Part shown: in pieces, positions 8,391-16,466 of the stretch
Position numbering within the stretch: position 1 is the stretch's first letter
Layout of the letters: every line of letters starts with the position of its first letter
DNA from: Lysinimonas soli
GTDB lineage: Bacteria; Actinomycetota; Actinomycetes; Actinomycetales; Microbacteriaceae
Direction: 5' to 3'
Length of the DNA: 64,000 nucleotides
Assembly: GCF_042655435.1 (NCBI RefSeq)
Contig: NZ_JBHSMG010000004.1
Location: forward strand, 1-64,000
Position numbers and translations under genes: made by a program
Notes under the pieces: generated by a model
The model's input: only the letters and a program-made list of their open reading frames with translations
Databases searched by the model: none
Told to the model about the DNA's origin: nothing

Positions 8391-9476
8391 CTACCGCTCG
8401 GTCGCCAGCCCGAGCGTGATCAGCTCGTCGATCAGCTCCGGATAGCTCATGCCGCTCGCCAGCCAGCAGGCCGGGAACATCGAGATCGGCGTGAACCCGG
8501 GCATCGTGTTGATCTCGTTCACGACGAAGCCGGCCCCGGTGAAGAAGAAGTCGACGCGTGCGAGCCCCGCGCCGCCGATCGCCTCGAAGGCGCGCGCCGC
8601 GATCCGCTGCATCTCGGCGAGCTCCTGCTCCCGCAGCTCGGCGGGGCAGACCAGCTCGACGCCCGGTGCGTCACGGTACTTCGCGTCGAAGTCGTAGAAC
8701 TCACGACCGGTGATCACGATCTCGCCCGCGACGCTCACCCGCGCCGGGGTGCCGTCACGTCCCTGAAGCACGGCGCACTCGAGCTCGCGACCCACGACGG
8801 CCGCCTCGACGAGCACGCGATGGTCCTCGTGGAACGCGGTCTCGAGCGCCGCATCCAGATCGTCCCACGACGAGACCTTGGTGACCCCGACGCTCGAGCC
8901 GGCCCGCGCCGGCTTGACGAAGACCGGCAGATCGAGGCCGCGCATCCGGCGCTGCCACAGCTCACGATTCGCGGCGAGGTCGGCGCGGGTCACGGTCACC
9001 CAGGGCGCGACCGTCACCCCGGCGCCCTCGAGGACCGTCTTGGTGAAGTGCTTGTCCATGCCTAGGGCCGACGCCAGCACGCCGTTGCCGACGTAGGGCA
9101 GCCCCACGAGCTCCAGCAGACCCTGGATCGTGCCGTCCTCGCCGAACGGGCCGTGCAGGATCGGGAAGGCGACGTCGACCTCACCCAGGGACGCGGGCAC
9201 GCCATCCGCCGCCACGACCGTGAACTCGCGGGTGGCGGCCGACTCCGGGACATGCACGCGCGTGCCGTTGTCGACGACCTCGGGCAGCTCCGCCCCCAGC
9301 GAGAAGCCGGCGACCGTGGCCGGATCCTGCAGAGTGAACGCGCCGTCGCGGGTGATGCCGATCGGCACGACCTCGTAGCGCTCGCGATCGATGGCCCCGA
9401 GCACTCCGCCCGCGGTCGCGCAGCTGATGGAATGCTCGCTGGAACGGCCGCCGAACAGGAGCGCGACGCGGATCAT
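8391..9476 (-). CDS. ddl: D-alanine--D-alanine ligase
   Basis: ATP-grasp enzyme that makes the D-Ala-D-Ala dipeptide for peptidoglycan. The 361 residues include LFGGRSSEHSISCATA at the N-terminus, HGPFGEDGTIQGLLEL, the ATP-grasp core FVKPARAGSSVGV, and the C-terminal metal/active-site region ARVDFFFTG ... NEINTMPGFTPISMFP. GGGAG lies just upstream of the ATG. It is followed convergently by DUF3515 with a 12-bp gap. gpsA lies upstream on the same strand. Confidence 0.95.
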   Translation of the reverse strand: MIRVALLFGGRSSEHSISCATAGGVLGAIDRERYEVVPIGITRDGAFTLQDPATVAGFSLGAELPEVVDNGTRVHVPESAATREFTVVAADGVPASLGEVDVAFPILHGPFGEDGTIQGLLELVGLPYVGNGVLASALGMDKHFTKTVLEGAGVTVAPWVTVTRADLAANRELWQRRMRGLDLPVFVKPARAGSSVGVTKVSSWDDLDAALETAFHEDHRVLVEAAVVGRELECAVLQGRDGTPARVSVAGEIVITGREFYDFDAKYRDAPGVELVCPAELREQELAEMQRIAARAFEAIGGAGLARVDFFFTGAGFVVNEINTMPGFTPISMFPACWLASGMSYPELIDELITLGLATER

Positions 9477-9549
9477 GTGGGCTCCCGGGGGATGTGGATC
9501 AGAACGGGGTGGCGAGGATGCGGACCGCCGGCCCCCGAGCCGCCGCGCG

Positions 9550-10584
9550 TCACTCGCCTTGCGGCTCGTTCGTCTCGGTGGTCAGGTGCGGCGCGATGTC
9601 GCGCGGATTCAGCGTACCCGCCAGCACCTCGGCCACCTGGCTGACGATCGGCATCTCGACCCCCATGGATGCCGCCAGCTCGAGGATCGGCGCGACCGAA
9701 CTCAGCCCCTCGGCCGTCTGGTTCATCTGCGCGATGACCTCGCCGTACGCGTAGCCCTGCCCGAGCAGGCGCCCCGCCGTGTTGTTGCGCGACAGCGGCG
9801 ACTCGCAGGTCGCGATGAGGTCGCCGAGACCGGCCAGACCCGCGAGGGTCTCGGGGCGTCCGCCGAAGGCGACCGCGAAATCCGTCATCTCGACCAGACC
9901 GCGGGTGATGATCGACGCCTTGGTGTTCTCGCCGTAGCCGACCCCGTCGACGATGCCGATGGCCACCGCGATGAGGTTCTTCAGCACGCCGCCGAACTCG
10001 GTGCCGATGACGTCGGTGTTGACGAAACTGCGGAAGTAGGGGTTGGTCGCCACCAGCGCGACCTCGGTGGCCGTCGCGAGACTCACCGACGACACGACCG
10101 CCGCAGTCGGCTGCTCCTTGGCGATCTCGAGCGCCAGGTTCGGCCCCGAGACGACGGCGACCCGATCGGGCGAGATGTCGAGCTCCTGCACGATGACCTC
10201 GCTCATCCGATAGCGCGTGCCCTTCTCGACTCCCTTCATCAGCGAGACGACCGGCACCCCTTCGGGCACCAGCTCGCGCACGATCCGCAGGTTCTCGCGC
10301 AGCGACTGGCTCGGCACGCTCAGGTAGACCTGCTCGGCGCCCTCGAGCACCTCGGGCAGACGGGAACTCGATTGGATGCCGCGGGGCAGGTTGATGCCCG
10401 GAAGGTAGTCGGAGTTGCGGCGCGACTGCATGATCTCGCGGGCCAGTTCGGGCCGGCGGGCCCAGACCGCGACGCTCGACCCGCCGTCGGCGAGCACCTT
10501 GGCGAAGGTGGTCCCCCACGATCCGGCGCCGAGGACGGCGACTCGCATCCTCGTCGGATCGGCAGTGATGCGCGCGTCGGCCAT
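9550..10584 (-). CDS. gpsA: NAD(P)-dependent glycerol-3-phosphate dehydrogenase
   Basis: Reduces dihydroxyacetone phosphate to sn-glycerol-3-phosphate for phospholipid synthesis. The N-terminal Rossmann motif is VLGAGSWGTTFAKVLAD. GVEKGT, SGPNLALEIA, GGVLKNLIAVAIGIVDG and the substrate-binding SRNNTAGR are present. The ATG at 10584 (344 residues) is chosen over the GTG at 10593 because TAGCGT stands 7 nt before it. It lies next to an acyltransferase, a natural phospholipid pair. Confidence 0.94.
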   Translation of the reverse strand: MADARITADPTRMRVAVLGAGSWGTTFAKVLADGGSSVAVWARRPELAREIMQSRRNSDYLPGINLPRGIQSSSRLPEVLEGAEQVYLSVPSQSLRENLRIVRELVPEGVPVVSLMKGVEKGTRYRMSEVIVQELDISPDRVAVVSGPNLALEIAKEQPTAAVVSSVSLATATEVALVATNPYFRSFVNTDVIGTEFGGVLKNLIAVAIGIVDGVGYGENTKASIITRGLVEMTDFAVAFGGRPETLAGLAGLGDLIATCESPLSRNNTAGRLLGQGYAYGEVIAQMNQTAEGLSSVAPILELAASMGVEMPIVSQVAEVLAGTLNPRDIAPHLTTETNEPQGE

Positions 10585-10591
10585 GATCGAC

Positions 10592-10597
10592 ACGCTA
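10592..10597 (-). promoter_or_regulatory. -10 element of a probable leaderless gpsA promoter
   Basis: TAGCGT on the minus strand, 7 nt before the ATG at 10584. It overlaps the alternative GTG start. Confidence 0.4.
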
Positions 10598-10644
10598 TCG
10601 GGTGCGGTGAGCCGGAGTTCCCTCGCCGCTCGGGGTCGCGCGCA

Positions 10645-11442
10645 TCACGACTCCATCGTGCCGAACTCGCTCTGGCCGTGCTCGGAGGGGTCCCAGCGCT
10701 CGGCGGGAGCCTTCTCGCCCCGCAGCTGCTCGACCAGCCGGGTGATCTCGGCCATCAGGGCCGCAGTCGCCGACGACAGCACCTCGCCGGTCAGCGGCTT
10801 GCCCTTCCACGGGCTCAGGTCCATCGGCTCGCCGATCAGGATGTCGACGGGCTTGCGTGGGAACAGGCTGATCTTCGACGAGTAGCGACCCATGATCTTC
10901 TGGTCGCCCCAGTGCGCCGCCGGGATGATCGGCACGTCGTGTTCGAGCGCGATGCGCACAGCCCCCGACTTGCCCCGCATCGGCCACAGCTCCGGGTCGC
11001 GGGTCAGCGTGCCCTCGGGGTAGATGACGAGGGCGAGGCCCTCGTCGGTGATGCGTCCGGCCGCCTCGAGCGTGCTGCTCTGGCCCCGCACGGCGCGAGC
11101 AACGGGAACCTGCCCCGTCACGCGGAACGCCCAGCCCACGATCGGCAACCGGAACAGACCGGCCTTGGCCAGGTAGCGCGGCACCCGGCCGTGGTGCCAC
11201 AGGGTGTACGCGGTGACGAGGGGGTCGAAGTTGGTGACGTGGTTCGCGGCGAGGATGAACGCCCCGGTCTTCGGGATCCGCTCGGCGTTCTGCCAGCGGT
11301 AGCGCCCCACGAGCAGCAGGAACGGGATGACGATGGCCCCGAACAGGCGCCAGACGGCGGTCTTCTCCGACCGCCTCCCCCGCTTGGGAGGGTGCGCCTG
11401 CAGGGGTGTCGAATCGGCGGAGGACGGCTTGCGTGCCGACAT
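10645..11442 (-). CDS. plsC: 1-acyl-sn-glycerol-3-phosphate acyltransferase (PlsC family)
   Basis: Acylates lysophosphatidic acid to phosphatidic acid at the membrane. The 265 residues carry a basic N-terminal segment, one hydrophobic stretch (about 34-46), the catalytic H-x4-D motif (His68, Asp73 in NHVTNFD) and the substrate-binding YPEGTLT. It starts 27 bp downstream of the murA stop codon and precedes gpsA, so murA-plsC-gpsA may be partly co-transcribed. Exact acyl and acceptor specificity cannot be read from sequence. Confidence 0.88.
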   Translation of the reverse strand: MSARKPSSADSTPLQAHPPKRGRRSEKTAVWRLFGAIVIPFLLLVGRYRWQNAERIPKTGAFILAANHVTNFDPLVTAYTLWHHGRVPRYLAKAGLFRLPIVGWAFRVTGQVPVARAVRGQSSTLEAAGRITDEGLALVIYPEGTLTRDPELWPMRGKSGAVRIALEHDVPIIPAAHWGDQKIMGRYSSKISLFPRKPVDILIGEPMDLSPWKGKPLTGEVLSSATAALMAEITRLVEQLRGEKAPAERWDPSEHGQSEFGTMES

Positions 11443-11469
11443 CAGGCGGCCGTCCGCTCGTCAGGCAGC

Positions 11470-12849
11470 TCAGCCCACCAACTCGAACCGCGCCCCGAGA
11501 GCCTCGAGCTTCTCGACGAAGTGCTCGTAGCCGCGGCTGATGATCCCGAGGTTGGTCACGGTCGAGCGGCCCTCGGCCGTGAGCGCGGCGATCAGGTAGC
11601 TGAAGCCGCCGCGCAGGTCGGGCACACGCACGTCGGCGCCGTGCAGCGGGGTCGGGCCCGTGATGACGGCCGCCTGCTCCAGCTTGCGCCGGGGAACACG
11701 GCGGGTCACCGACTCGAGGCCGTCCTGGTGCACGACGATGTCGGCCCCCATCTCGACCAGGGCATCCGTGAATCCGAAACGGTTCTCGTACACCGTCTCG
11801 TGCACCACCGAGACACCCTCGGCCTGGGTGAGGGCCACGATGAGCGGCTGCTGCCAGTCGGTCATGAAGCCGGGGTGCACATCCGTCTCGACCTGAACGG
11901 GCTTGAGTGCGCCGCCCGGGTGGTAGAAGCGGATGCCGTCCTCGTGCACCTCGAAGGCGCCGCCGACCTTGCGGAACACGTTGAGGAAGGTCATCAGGTC
12001 CTGCTGCTTGGCCCCGCCCACGAAGATGTCGCCGCCCGTCGCGAGGGCCGCCGAGGCCCAGCTCGCGGCCTCGTTGCGGTCGAAGATCGCGCGGTGCGTG
12101 TAGCCGCTGAGCGTCTCGACGCCCTCGATGAAGATCGTGCGGTTCGGCTCCATCCAGATGATGGCGCCCATCTTCTGGAGGACCGCGATCAGGTCCATGA
12201 TCTCGGGCTCGATCGCGGCGTTCTTCAGCTCGGTCACGCCGCGGGCGCGCACGGCGGTCAGCAGCACCTGCTCCGTGGCGCCGACGCTCGGGTACGGCAG
12301 TTCGATGTTGGCCCCGGTCAGACCGTCGGGGGCCGTGATCCGGATCCCCTCGTAGCTCTTGTCGACGATCGCCCCGAAGGCACGCAGGGCGTCCATGTGG
12401 AAGTCGATCGGCCGGTCGCCGATCCGGCAGCCGCCGAGGTCGGGGATGAGCGCCTCGCCGAGCCGGTGCAGCAGCGGGCCGCAGAACAGGATCGGGATGC
12501 GGCTCGAGCCGGCGAGCGCGTCGATCTGCGCGAAGTGCGCCCGCTCGACGTTGCTCGGGTCGAGCACCAGAACGCCCTCCTCGGGGCTGGTCACCGCGAC
12601 CCCGTAGGCGTCGAGCATGCGCGTCACGATCGAGACGTCGCTGATCTGCGGCACGTCCTGCAGGATGCTCGGCGTATCGCCCAGCAGGGCCGCCACCATC
12701 GCCTTGGTGGCGAGGTTCTTGGCCCCGCGCACCTCGATCCGGCCGCGCAGCGGAATCCCGCCGTCGATCACGATGCTGTCGGACATGAGTCCCACGCGTT
12801 CTCCCGCCTTCTGAGCGTCCTTCGCGAGGTCTGCGACCGAATCAACCAC
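11470..12849 (-). CDS. murA: UDP-N-acetylglucosamine 1-carboxyvinyltransferase
   Basis: First committed step of peptidoglycan synthesis: transfers enolpyruvate from PEP to UDP-GlcNAc. It has the EPSP-synthase-like fold. RGAKN (Lys44, Asn45) binds substrate, and the active-site loop GGCRIGDRPID keeps a cysteine (Cys141), unlike the Asp-type MurA of mycobacteria, so fosfomycin could in principle alkylate it. Two starts are possible: the GTG at 12849 used here (459 residues) or the ATG at 12786 (438 residues). The catalytic core is complete with either. Confidence 0.93.
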   Translation of the reverse strand: MVDSVADLAKDAQKAGERVGLMSDSIVIDGGIPLRGRIEVRGAKNLATKAMVAALLGDTPSILQDVPQISDVSIVTRMLDAYGVAVTSPEEGVLVLDPSNVERAHFAQIDALAGSSRIPILFCGPLLHRLGEALIPDLGGCRIGDRPIDFHMDALRAFGAIVDKSYEGIRITAPDGLTGANIELPYPSVGATEQVLLTAVRARGVTELKNAAIEPEIMDLIAVLQKMGAIIWMEPNRTIFIEGVETLSGYTHRAIFDRNEAASWASAALATGGDIFVGGAKQQDLMTFLNVFRKVGGAFEVHEDGIRFYHPGGALKPVQVETDVHPGFMTDWQQPLIVALTQAEGVSVVHETVYENRFGFTDALVEMGADIVVHQDGLESVTRRVPRRKLEQAAVITGPTPLHGADVRVPDLRGGFSYLIAALTAEGRSTVTNLGIISRGYEHFVEKLEALGARFELVG

Positions 12850-12916
12850 TGGGTACCTTGCCTTGCCTTCCGGATGAGGGTCCGGTTGCCTGTTGAATAC
12901 GGGCCTGTTCCCGTTG

Positions 12917-12950
12917 AAAAGGGCTCATGCCCGCGGAGCGCGGGCTGAGC
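12917..12950 (-). terminator. Intrinsic terminator after leuD
   Basis: Minus-strand stem GCCCGCG/CGCGGGC with a 3-nt loop, extended by GCTCA/TGAGC across one bulge and followed by CCCTTTTC. It begins right after the leuD stop codon and separates leuCD from murA. Confidence 0.7.
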
Positions 12951-12952
12951 GA

Positions 12953-13549
12953 CTATCGGACCGGCAACGTCGTCGGGCGCCAGCTCTCCCGGCGGCCCTC
13001 GAACTCGGTGATCCTCGCCTCGTCGCGCAGGGTCAGCCCGATGTCGTCGAGACCTTCCAGGAGCCTCCACCGAGTGTAATCATCGATCTCGAACGGAGCC
13101 ACGAGATCGCCGACCGACACGGTCCTGGCCACCAGGTCGACGGTCGCGGACGTTCCCGGGTCGGCCTCGATGAGCTCCCAGAAGCGCGCAACCGTCTCCT
13201 CGTCCACAACGCCGGTGAGCAGGCCCTGCTTGCCCGAGTTGCCGCGGAAGATGTCGCCGAAACGCGGCGCGATCACGGCGCGGAATCCGAAGTCGCGCAG
13301 CGCCCACACGGCGTGCTCGCGGCTCGATCCGGTGCCGAAGTCCTGCCCGGCGAAGAGCACGGTCGCGCCCTGGTACGCGGGCTGATTGAGGATGAACTCG
13401 GGGTCCTGCCGCCACGACGAGAACAGGGCGTCGTCGTAGCCGGTCTTGGTGACCCGCTTGAGGTAGACGGCGGGGATGATCTGATCGGTGTCGACGTTCG
13501 AGCGGCGCAGCGGCACGGCGACGCCCGTGATCGTAGTGACCTTGTCCAT
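12953..13549 (-). CDS. leuD: 3-isopropylmalate dehydratase small subunit
   Basis: Small subunit of isopropylmalate isomerase in leucine synthesis, acting with LeuC. The 198 residues show the swivelling-domain features RRSNVDTDQIIPAVYLK, GQDFGTGSSREHAVWAL and GDIFRGNSGKQGLL. The ATG at 13549 begins 2 nt after the leuC stop, so the two are translationally coupled. Confidence 0.96.
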   Translation of the reverse strand: MDKVTTITGVAVPLRRSNVDTDQIIPAVYLKRVTKTGYDDALFSSWRQDPEFILNQPAYQGATVLFAGQDFGTGSSREHAVWALRDFGFRAVIAPRFGDIFRGNSGKQGLLTGVVDEETVARFWELIEADPGTSATVDLVARTVSVGDLVAPFEIDDYTRWRLLEGLDDIGLTLRDEARITEFEGRRESWRPTTLPVR

Positions 13550-13551
13550 GA

Positions 13552-14994
13552 CTACGCCTCCGCCTTCTCGAACTGCTCGGCCCCCACCAGGTCCCACGGC
13601 GACGAGAGCGTGCCGCGGATCGCGGTGGCCGCGGCCACCAGCGGCGACACCAGATGGGTGCGGCCGCCCTTGCCCTGGCGTCCCTCGAAGTTGCGATTGG
13701 ACGTCGAGGCGCAGCGCTCGCCCGGGGCCAGCTGGTCGGGATTCATGCCGAGGCACATCGAGCAGCCGGCGAAACGCCATTCGGCCCCGAACTCCTCGAA
13801 GATCTTGTCGAGGCCCTCGGCTTCGGCTTCCAGTCGCACGCGCGCCGAGCCCGGGACCACCATGACGCGCACGTGATCGGCCTTCTTCTGGCCCTTCACG
13901 ATGCCGGCGAAGGCCCGGAGGTCCTCGATGCGGCTGTTGGTGCACGAGCCCATGAACACCGCGTCGACCTTGACCTGCTTCATCGGGGTGCCCGCGGCGA
14001 GGTCCATGTACTCCAGGGCGCGCTCGGCGGCGGCCCGGTCGTTGGGGTCGCTGAACGACGCGGGATCGGGGATCGTCTCACTCAACGACACGCCCTGGCC
14101 CGGGTTGGTGCCCCAGGTGACGAAGGGCTCCAGCTCGTTCGCGTCGAGGAAGACCTCGGCGTCGAACGCGGCGTCGCCGTCGGTCTTCAGGGTCTGCCAG
14201 TAGGCGACGGCGGCATCCCAGTCCTCGCCCTGCGGCGCGTGCGGGCGGCCCTTCAGGTAGGCGTAAGTGGTTTCGTCGGGGGCGACCATGCCCGCGCGGG
14301 CGCCGGCCTCGATCGACATGTTGCAGATCGTCATCCGGCCCTCCATCGAGAGCGAACGGATGGCGCTCCCGCGGTATTCGAGCACGTAACCCTGCCCACC
14401 ACCGGTGCCGATCTTGGCGATCACGGCCAGGATGATGTCCTTCGCCGTGACGCCCGGCCGCAGCTCGCCCTCGACGGTGATCGCCATCGTCTTGAACGGC
14501 TTCAGCGGAAGAGTCTGCGTGGCGAGCACGTGCTCGACCTCACTCGTGCCGATGCCGAACGCCATCGCCCCGAAGGCGCCGTGCGTGCTGGTGTGGCTGT
14601 CGCCGCAGACCACCGTGATGCCCGGCATGGTGAGCCCCAGCTGCGGGCCGACGACGTGCACGATGCCCTGCTCGATGTCGCCGAGCGGGTGCAGCCGGAT
14701 GCCGAACTCCTCGCAGTTGCGGCGCAGGGTCTCGATCTGGGTGCGGCTCGTGAGGTCGACGATCGGCCGGTCGATGGCCAGGGTCGGGGTGTTGTGATCC
14801 TCGGTGGCGATCGTGAGGTCGGGGCGCCGAACGGGGCGGCCCGCGACCCGCAGGCCATCGAATGCCTGCGGGCTGGTGACCTCGTGCACGAGGTGCAGGT
14901 CGATGTAGATCAGGTCGGGGTTGCCATCTTCGCCCTTGGCGACGAGATGGTCGTCCCAGACCTTCTCGGCCAGGGTCTTCGGGGTCGTGCTCAT
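13552..14994 (-). CDS. leuC: 3-isopropylmalate dehydratase large subunit
   Basis: Catalytic [4Fe-4S] aconitase-family subunit that isomerises 2-isopropylmalate to 3-isopropylmalate. At 480 residues it is full length. The cluster cysteines are in GSCTNSRIEDL and the GCSMCLG CxxC motif, with VCGDSHTSTHGAFG earlier. It is preceded by AGGACC and by a long leader with a leucine-rich peptide and a strong hairpin, so it is probably under attenuation or a related leader control. Confidence 0.96.
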   Translation of the reverse strand: MSTTPKTLAEKVWDDHLVAKGEDGNPDLIYIDLHLVHEVTSPQAFDGLRVAGRPVRRPDLTIATEDHNTPTLAIDRPIVDLTSRTQIETLRRNCEEFGIRLHPLGDIEQGIVHVVGPQLGLTMPGITVVCGDSHTSTHGAFGAMAFGIGTSEVEHVLATQTLPLKPFKTMAITVEGELRPGVTAKDIILAVIAKIGTGGGQGYVLEYRGSAIRSLSMEGRMTICNMSIEAGARAGMVAPDETTYAYLKGRPHAPQGEDWDAAVAYWQTLKTDGDAAFDAEVFLDANELEPFVTWGTNPGQGVSLSETIPDPASFSDPNDRAAAERALEYMDLAAGTPMKQVKVDAVFMGSCTNSRIEDLRAFAGIVKGQKKADHVRVMVVPGSARVRLEAEAEGLDKIFEEFGAEWRFAGCSMCLGMNPDQLAPGERCASTSNRNFEGRQGKGGRTHLVSPLVAAATAIRGTLSSPWDLVGAEQFEKAEA

Positions 14995-15088
14995 CTGACT
15001 GGTCCTTCTTCGTCGTGCCGCGCGGCCTGCTGGCCATGATCGGGCGGCGGTATCTGATCGGCCACCGTCATGCCGGCGACGGCGAACT

Positions 15089-15127
15089 CCGCGACGAGGA
15101 CGGCCGAAGGATCAGGCCTCGTCGCGG
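15089..15127 (-). promoter_or_regulatory. Attenuator-like hairpin in the leuCD leader
   Basis: Arms CCGCGACGAGG and CCTCGTCGCGG (15117-15127 and 15089-15099) form a perfect 11-bp stem around a 17-nt loop. The first arm lies inside the last codons of the leader peptide, so ribosome position would decide whether it forms. No U-tract follows, so control may act on translation or through a Rho site. Confidence 0.6.
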
Positions 15128-15159
15128 CAGGGAAGGAGCACGAGTCGTACGGGAAGCAT
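15112..15159 (-). CDS. Putative leucine leader peptide of leuCD
   Basis: A 15-codon open frame encodes MLPVRLVLLPCRDEA and then TGA. Four of the 15 residues are Leu and two are Val, with L-V-L-L in a row, as expected for a ribosome-stalling leader peptide. A TAACCT hexamer sits 6 nt before its ATG, so it would be translated from the 5' end of a leaderless mRNA. It ends 117 nt before leuC. This call is inferred from composition and position. Leucine-sensing leaders in other Actinobacteria are the precedent. Confidence 0.6.
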   Translation of the reverse strand: MLPVRLVLLPCRDEA

Positions 15160-15165
15160 CAACGC

Positions 15166-15171
15166 AGGTTA
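15166..15171 (-). promoter_or_regulatory. -10 element of the leuCD leader promoter
   Basis: TAACCT on the minus strand, 6 nt before the leader-peptide ATG. Confidence 0.4.
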
Positions 15172-15231
15172 CCACTGCGCCCGGCGACGCCGCCGGGGAG
15201 CGACGCCCGCTCAGAGCTGATGCCGGCGGGA

Positions 15232-16371
15232 TCAGCGCAGCAGCGCGGCCGCGCCGAGATCGACGGCGAGCACGACCGCGCCGATCGAGAGCACGGCGAG
15301 GACCGCGACGAGCACGGCCACCGCGATCCGGCGCCGTGTCGTGGGAACCACGGGGATGCGTGGCGCGGAGGCCTCGAGCGTCGCGCCGGACGGACCGGCG
15401 CCTCCCCCGCCCGTCGCGTCGAGCTCGCCGTTGCCGCCGGCGTCGCCGCCGACTTCGCTGCCGATCCCCTCATCGACCGGGACTTCGATCGCGGTCGGCT
15501 CGGCGCCGAGCTCGCGCTCGACCTGTTGCAGCGCCCGGGCGAACTCCACCGCCGACGAGAACCGGTCATCGCGCCGGGGCGACATGGCTTTCGCGAGTGC
15601 CGCCGACAGCGACGACGGCACGTCTTCGCGCCAGATCGGGGTGAGCTGCCCGCGCTGGATGCGGGCGATCAGGTCGGCGGTGCCGTTGGGTCCGCCCGCG
15701 ACCTCGAAGGGGGTGCGTCCGGCCAGGACCGTGTGGATCGTCGCGGCGAGCGAGAAGACGTCACTGCGCACATCGGGCATGGGAACGTCGACGAACATCT
15801 CAGGTGGAGCCCACGGGACGCTGATGCCGATGGTCTCGTCCGTCTCGGTCGCCGCATCCACCCCCGCCGGCCTCCTAGCCGCCGCGACATCGCTCGCGAT
15901 GCCGAAATCGGCGAGAGCCGGCCAGCCGTAGTCGTTGGTGAGCACATTGGAGGGCTTGATATCGCCGTGCAGGATCCCGAAGGAGTGTGCGGTCGCGACC
16001 GCCCCGGCCAGGCGGATCCCGACCCGCAGGGCGTCGACGACCGACAGCGGCCGGCGCTTGTAGCGCTCTGAGAGACTGGGGCGGGAGCAGTACTCCATGA
16101 CGAGGTAGGGGCGGCCGTCATGGGCGACTCCGGTCTGGTGGATCGTCACGATGTACGGATGCGTCGACAGCCGCGCCATCACGTCCGCCTCTGCCGAGAA
16201 CGCGGCTCGCTGCCGATGACTGAGGTCGGCAGGCAGCAGCGTCTTCACGGCGACCCGGCGCCGCGGCGACTGCTGCTCGAAGAGGAACACGTCCGAGAAA
16301 CCACCAGACCCGATCAACCGGTCGACGACGAAGCCGTCGATCACGGGCGGATCCGAAGGTATCCGCTGCAC
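15232..16371 (-). CDS. Ser/Thr protein kinase with C-terminal membrane anchor
   Basis: A 379-residue eukaryotic-type (Hanks) kinase. The kinase domain is complete: glycine loop GSGGFSDVF (21-29), Lys43, catalytic loop HGDIKPSN with Asp137, and DFG with Asp155. The residue before the catalytic Asp is Gly, not Arg, making it a non-RD kinase. A Gly/Asp/Glu-rich linker leads to one transmembrane helix near 345-375, and the protein stops about five residues later, so it has no extracellular sensor. The GTG start has GGAAAGGGGG upstream. It is not in an operon with its neighbours, and its substrate is unknown. Confidence 0.85.
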   Translation of the reverse strand: MQRIPSDPPVIDGFVVDRLIGSGGFSDVFLFEQQSPRRRVAVKTLLPADLSHRQRAAFSAEADVMARLSTHPYIVTIHQTGVAHDGRPYLVMEYCSRPSLSERYKRRPLSVVDALRVGIRLAGAVATAHSFGILHGDIKPSNVLTNDYGWPALADFGIASDVAAARRPAGVDAATETDETIGISVPWAPPEMFVDVPMPDVRSDVFSLAATIHTVLAGRTPFEVAGGPNGTADLIARIQRGQLTPIWREDVPSSLSAALAKAMSPRRDDRFSSAVEFARALQQVERELGAEPTAIEVPVDEGIGSEVGGDAGGNGELDATGGGGAGPSGATLEASAPRIPVVPTTRRRIAVAVLVAVLAVLSIGAVVLAVDLGAAALLR

Positions 16372-16415
16372 GCCGACCCCCTTTCCGAGATTCGTGACAG
16401 AAATGTCGGCGATGC

Positions 16416-16421
16416 ATGCTA
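16416..16421 (-). promoter_or_regulatory. -10 element of the kinase promoter
   Basis: TAGCAT on the minus strand. It predicts a 5' leader of roughly 35-40 nt that contains the GGAAAGGGGG ribosome site. Confidence 0.35.
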
Positions 16422-16466
16422 ACAAATCCTCGCGTATAGGGGGACTGAACGGTCTGTCTCCGTGCG

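Noticed and set aside
9391..12948. A plus-strand open frame of about 1,185 codons opposite ddl, gpsA, plsC and murA
   Set aside because: Its translation is Arg/Ala/His-rich low-complexity sequence, and the opposite strand encodes four clear enzymes. It is a high-GC shadow.
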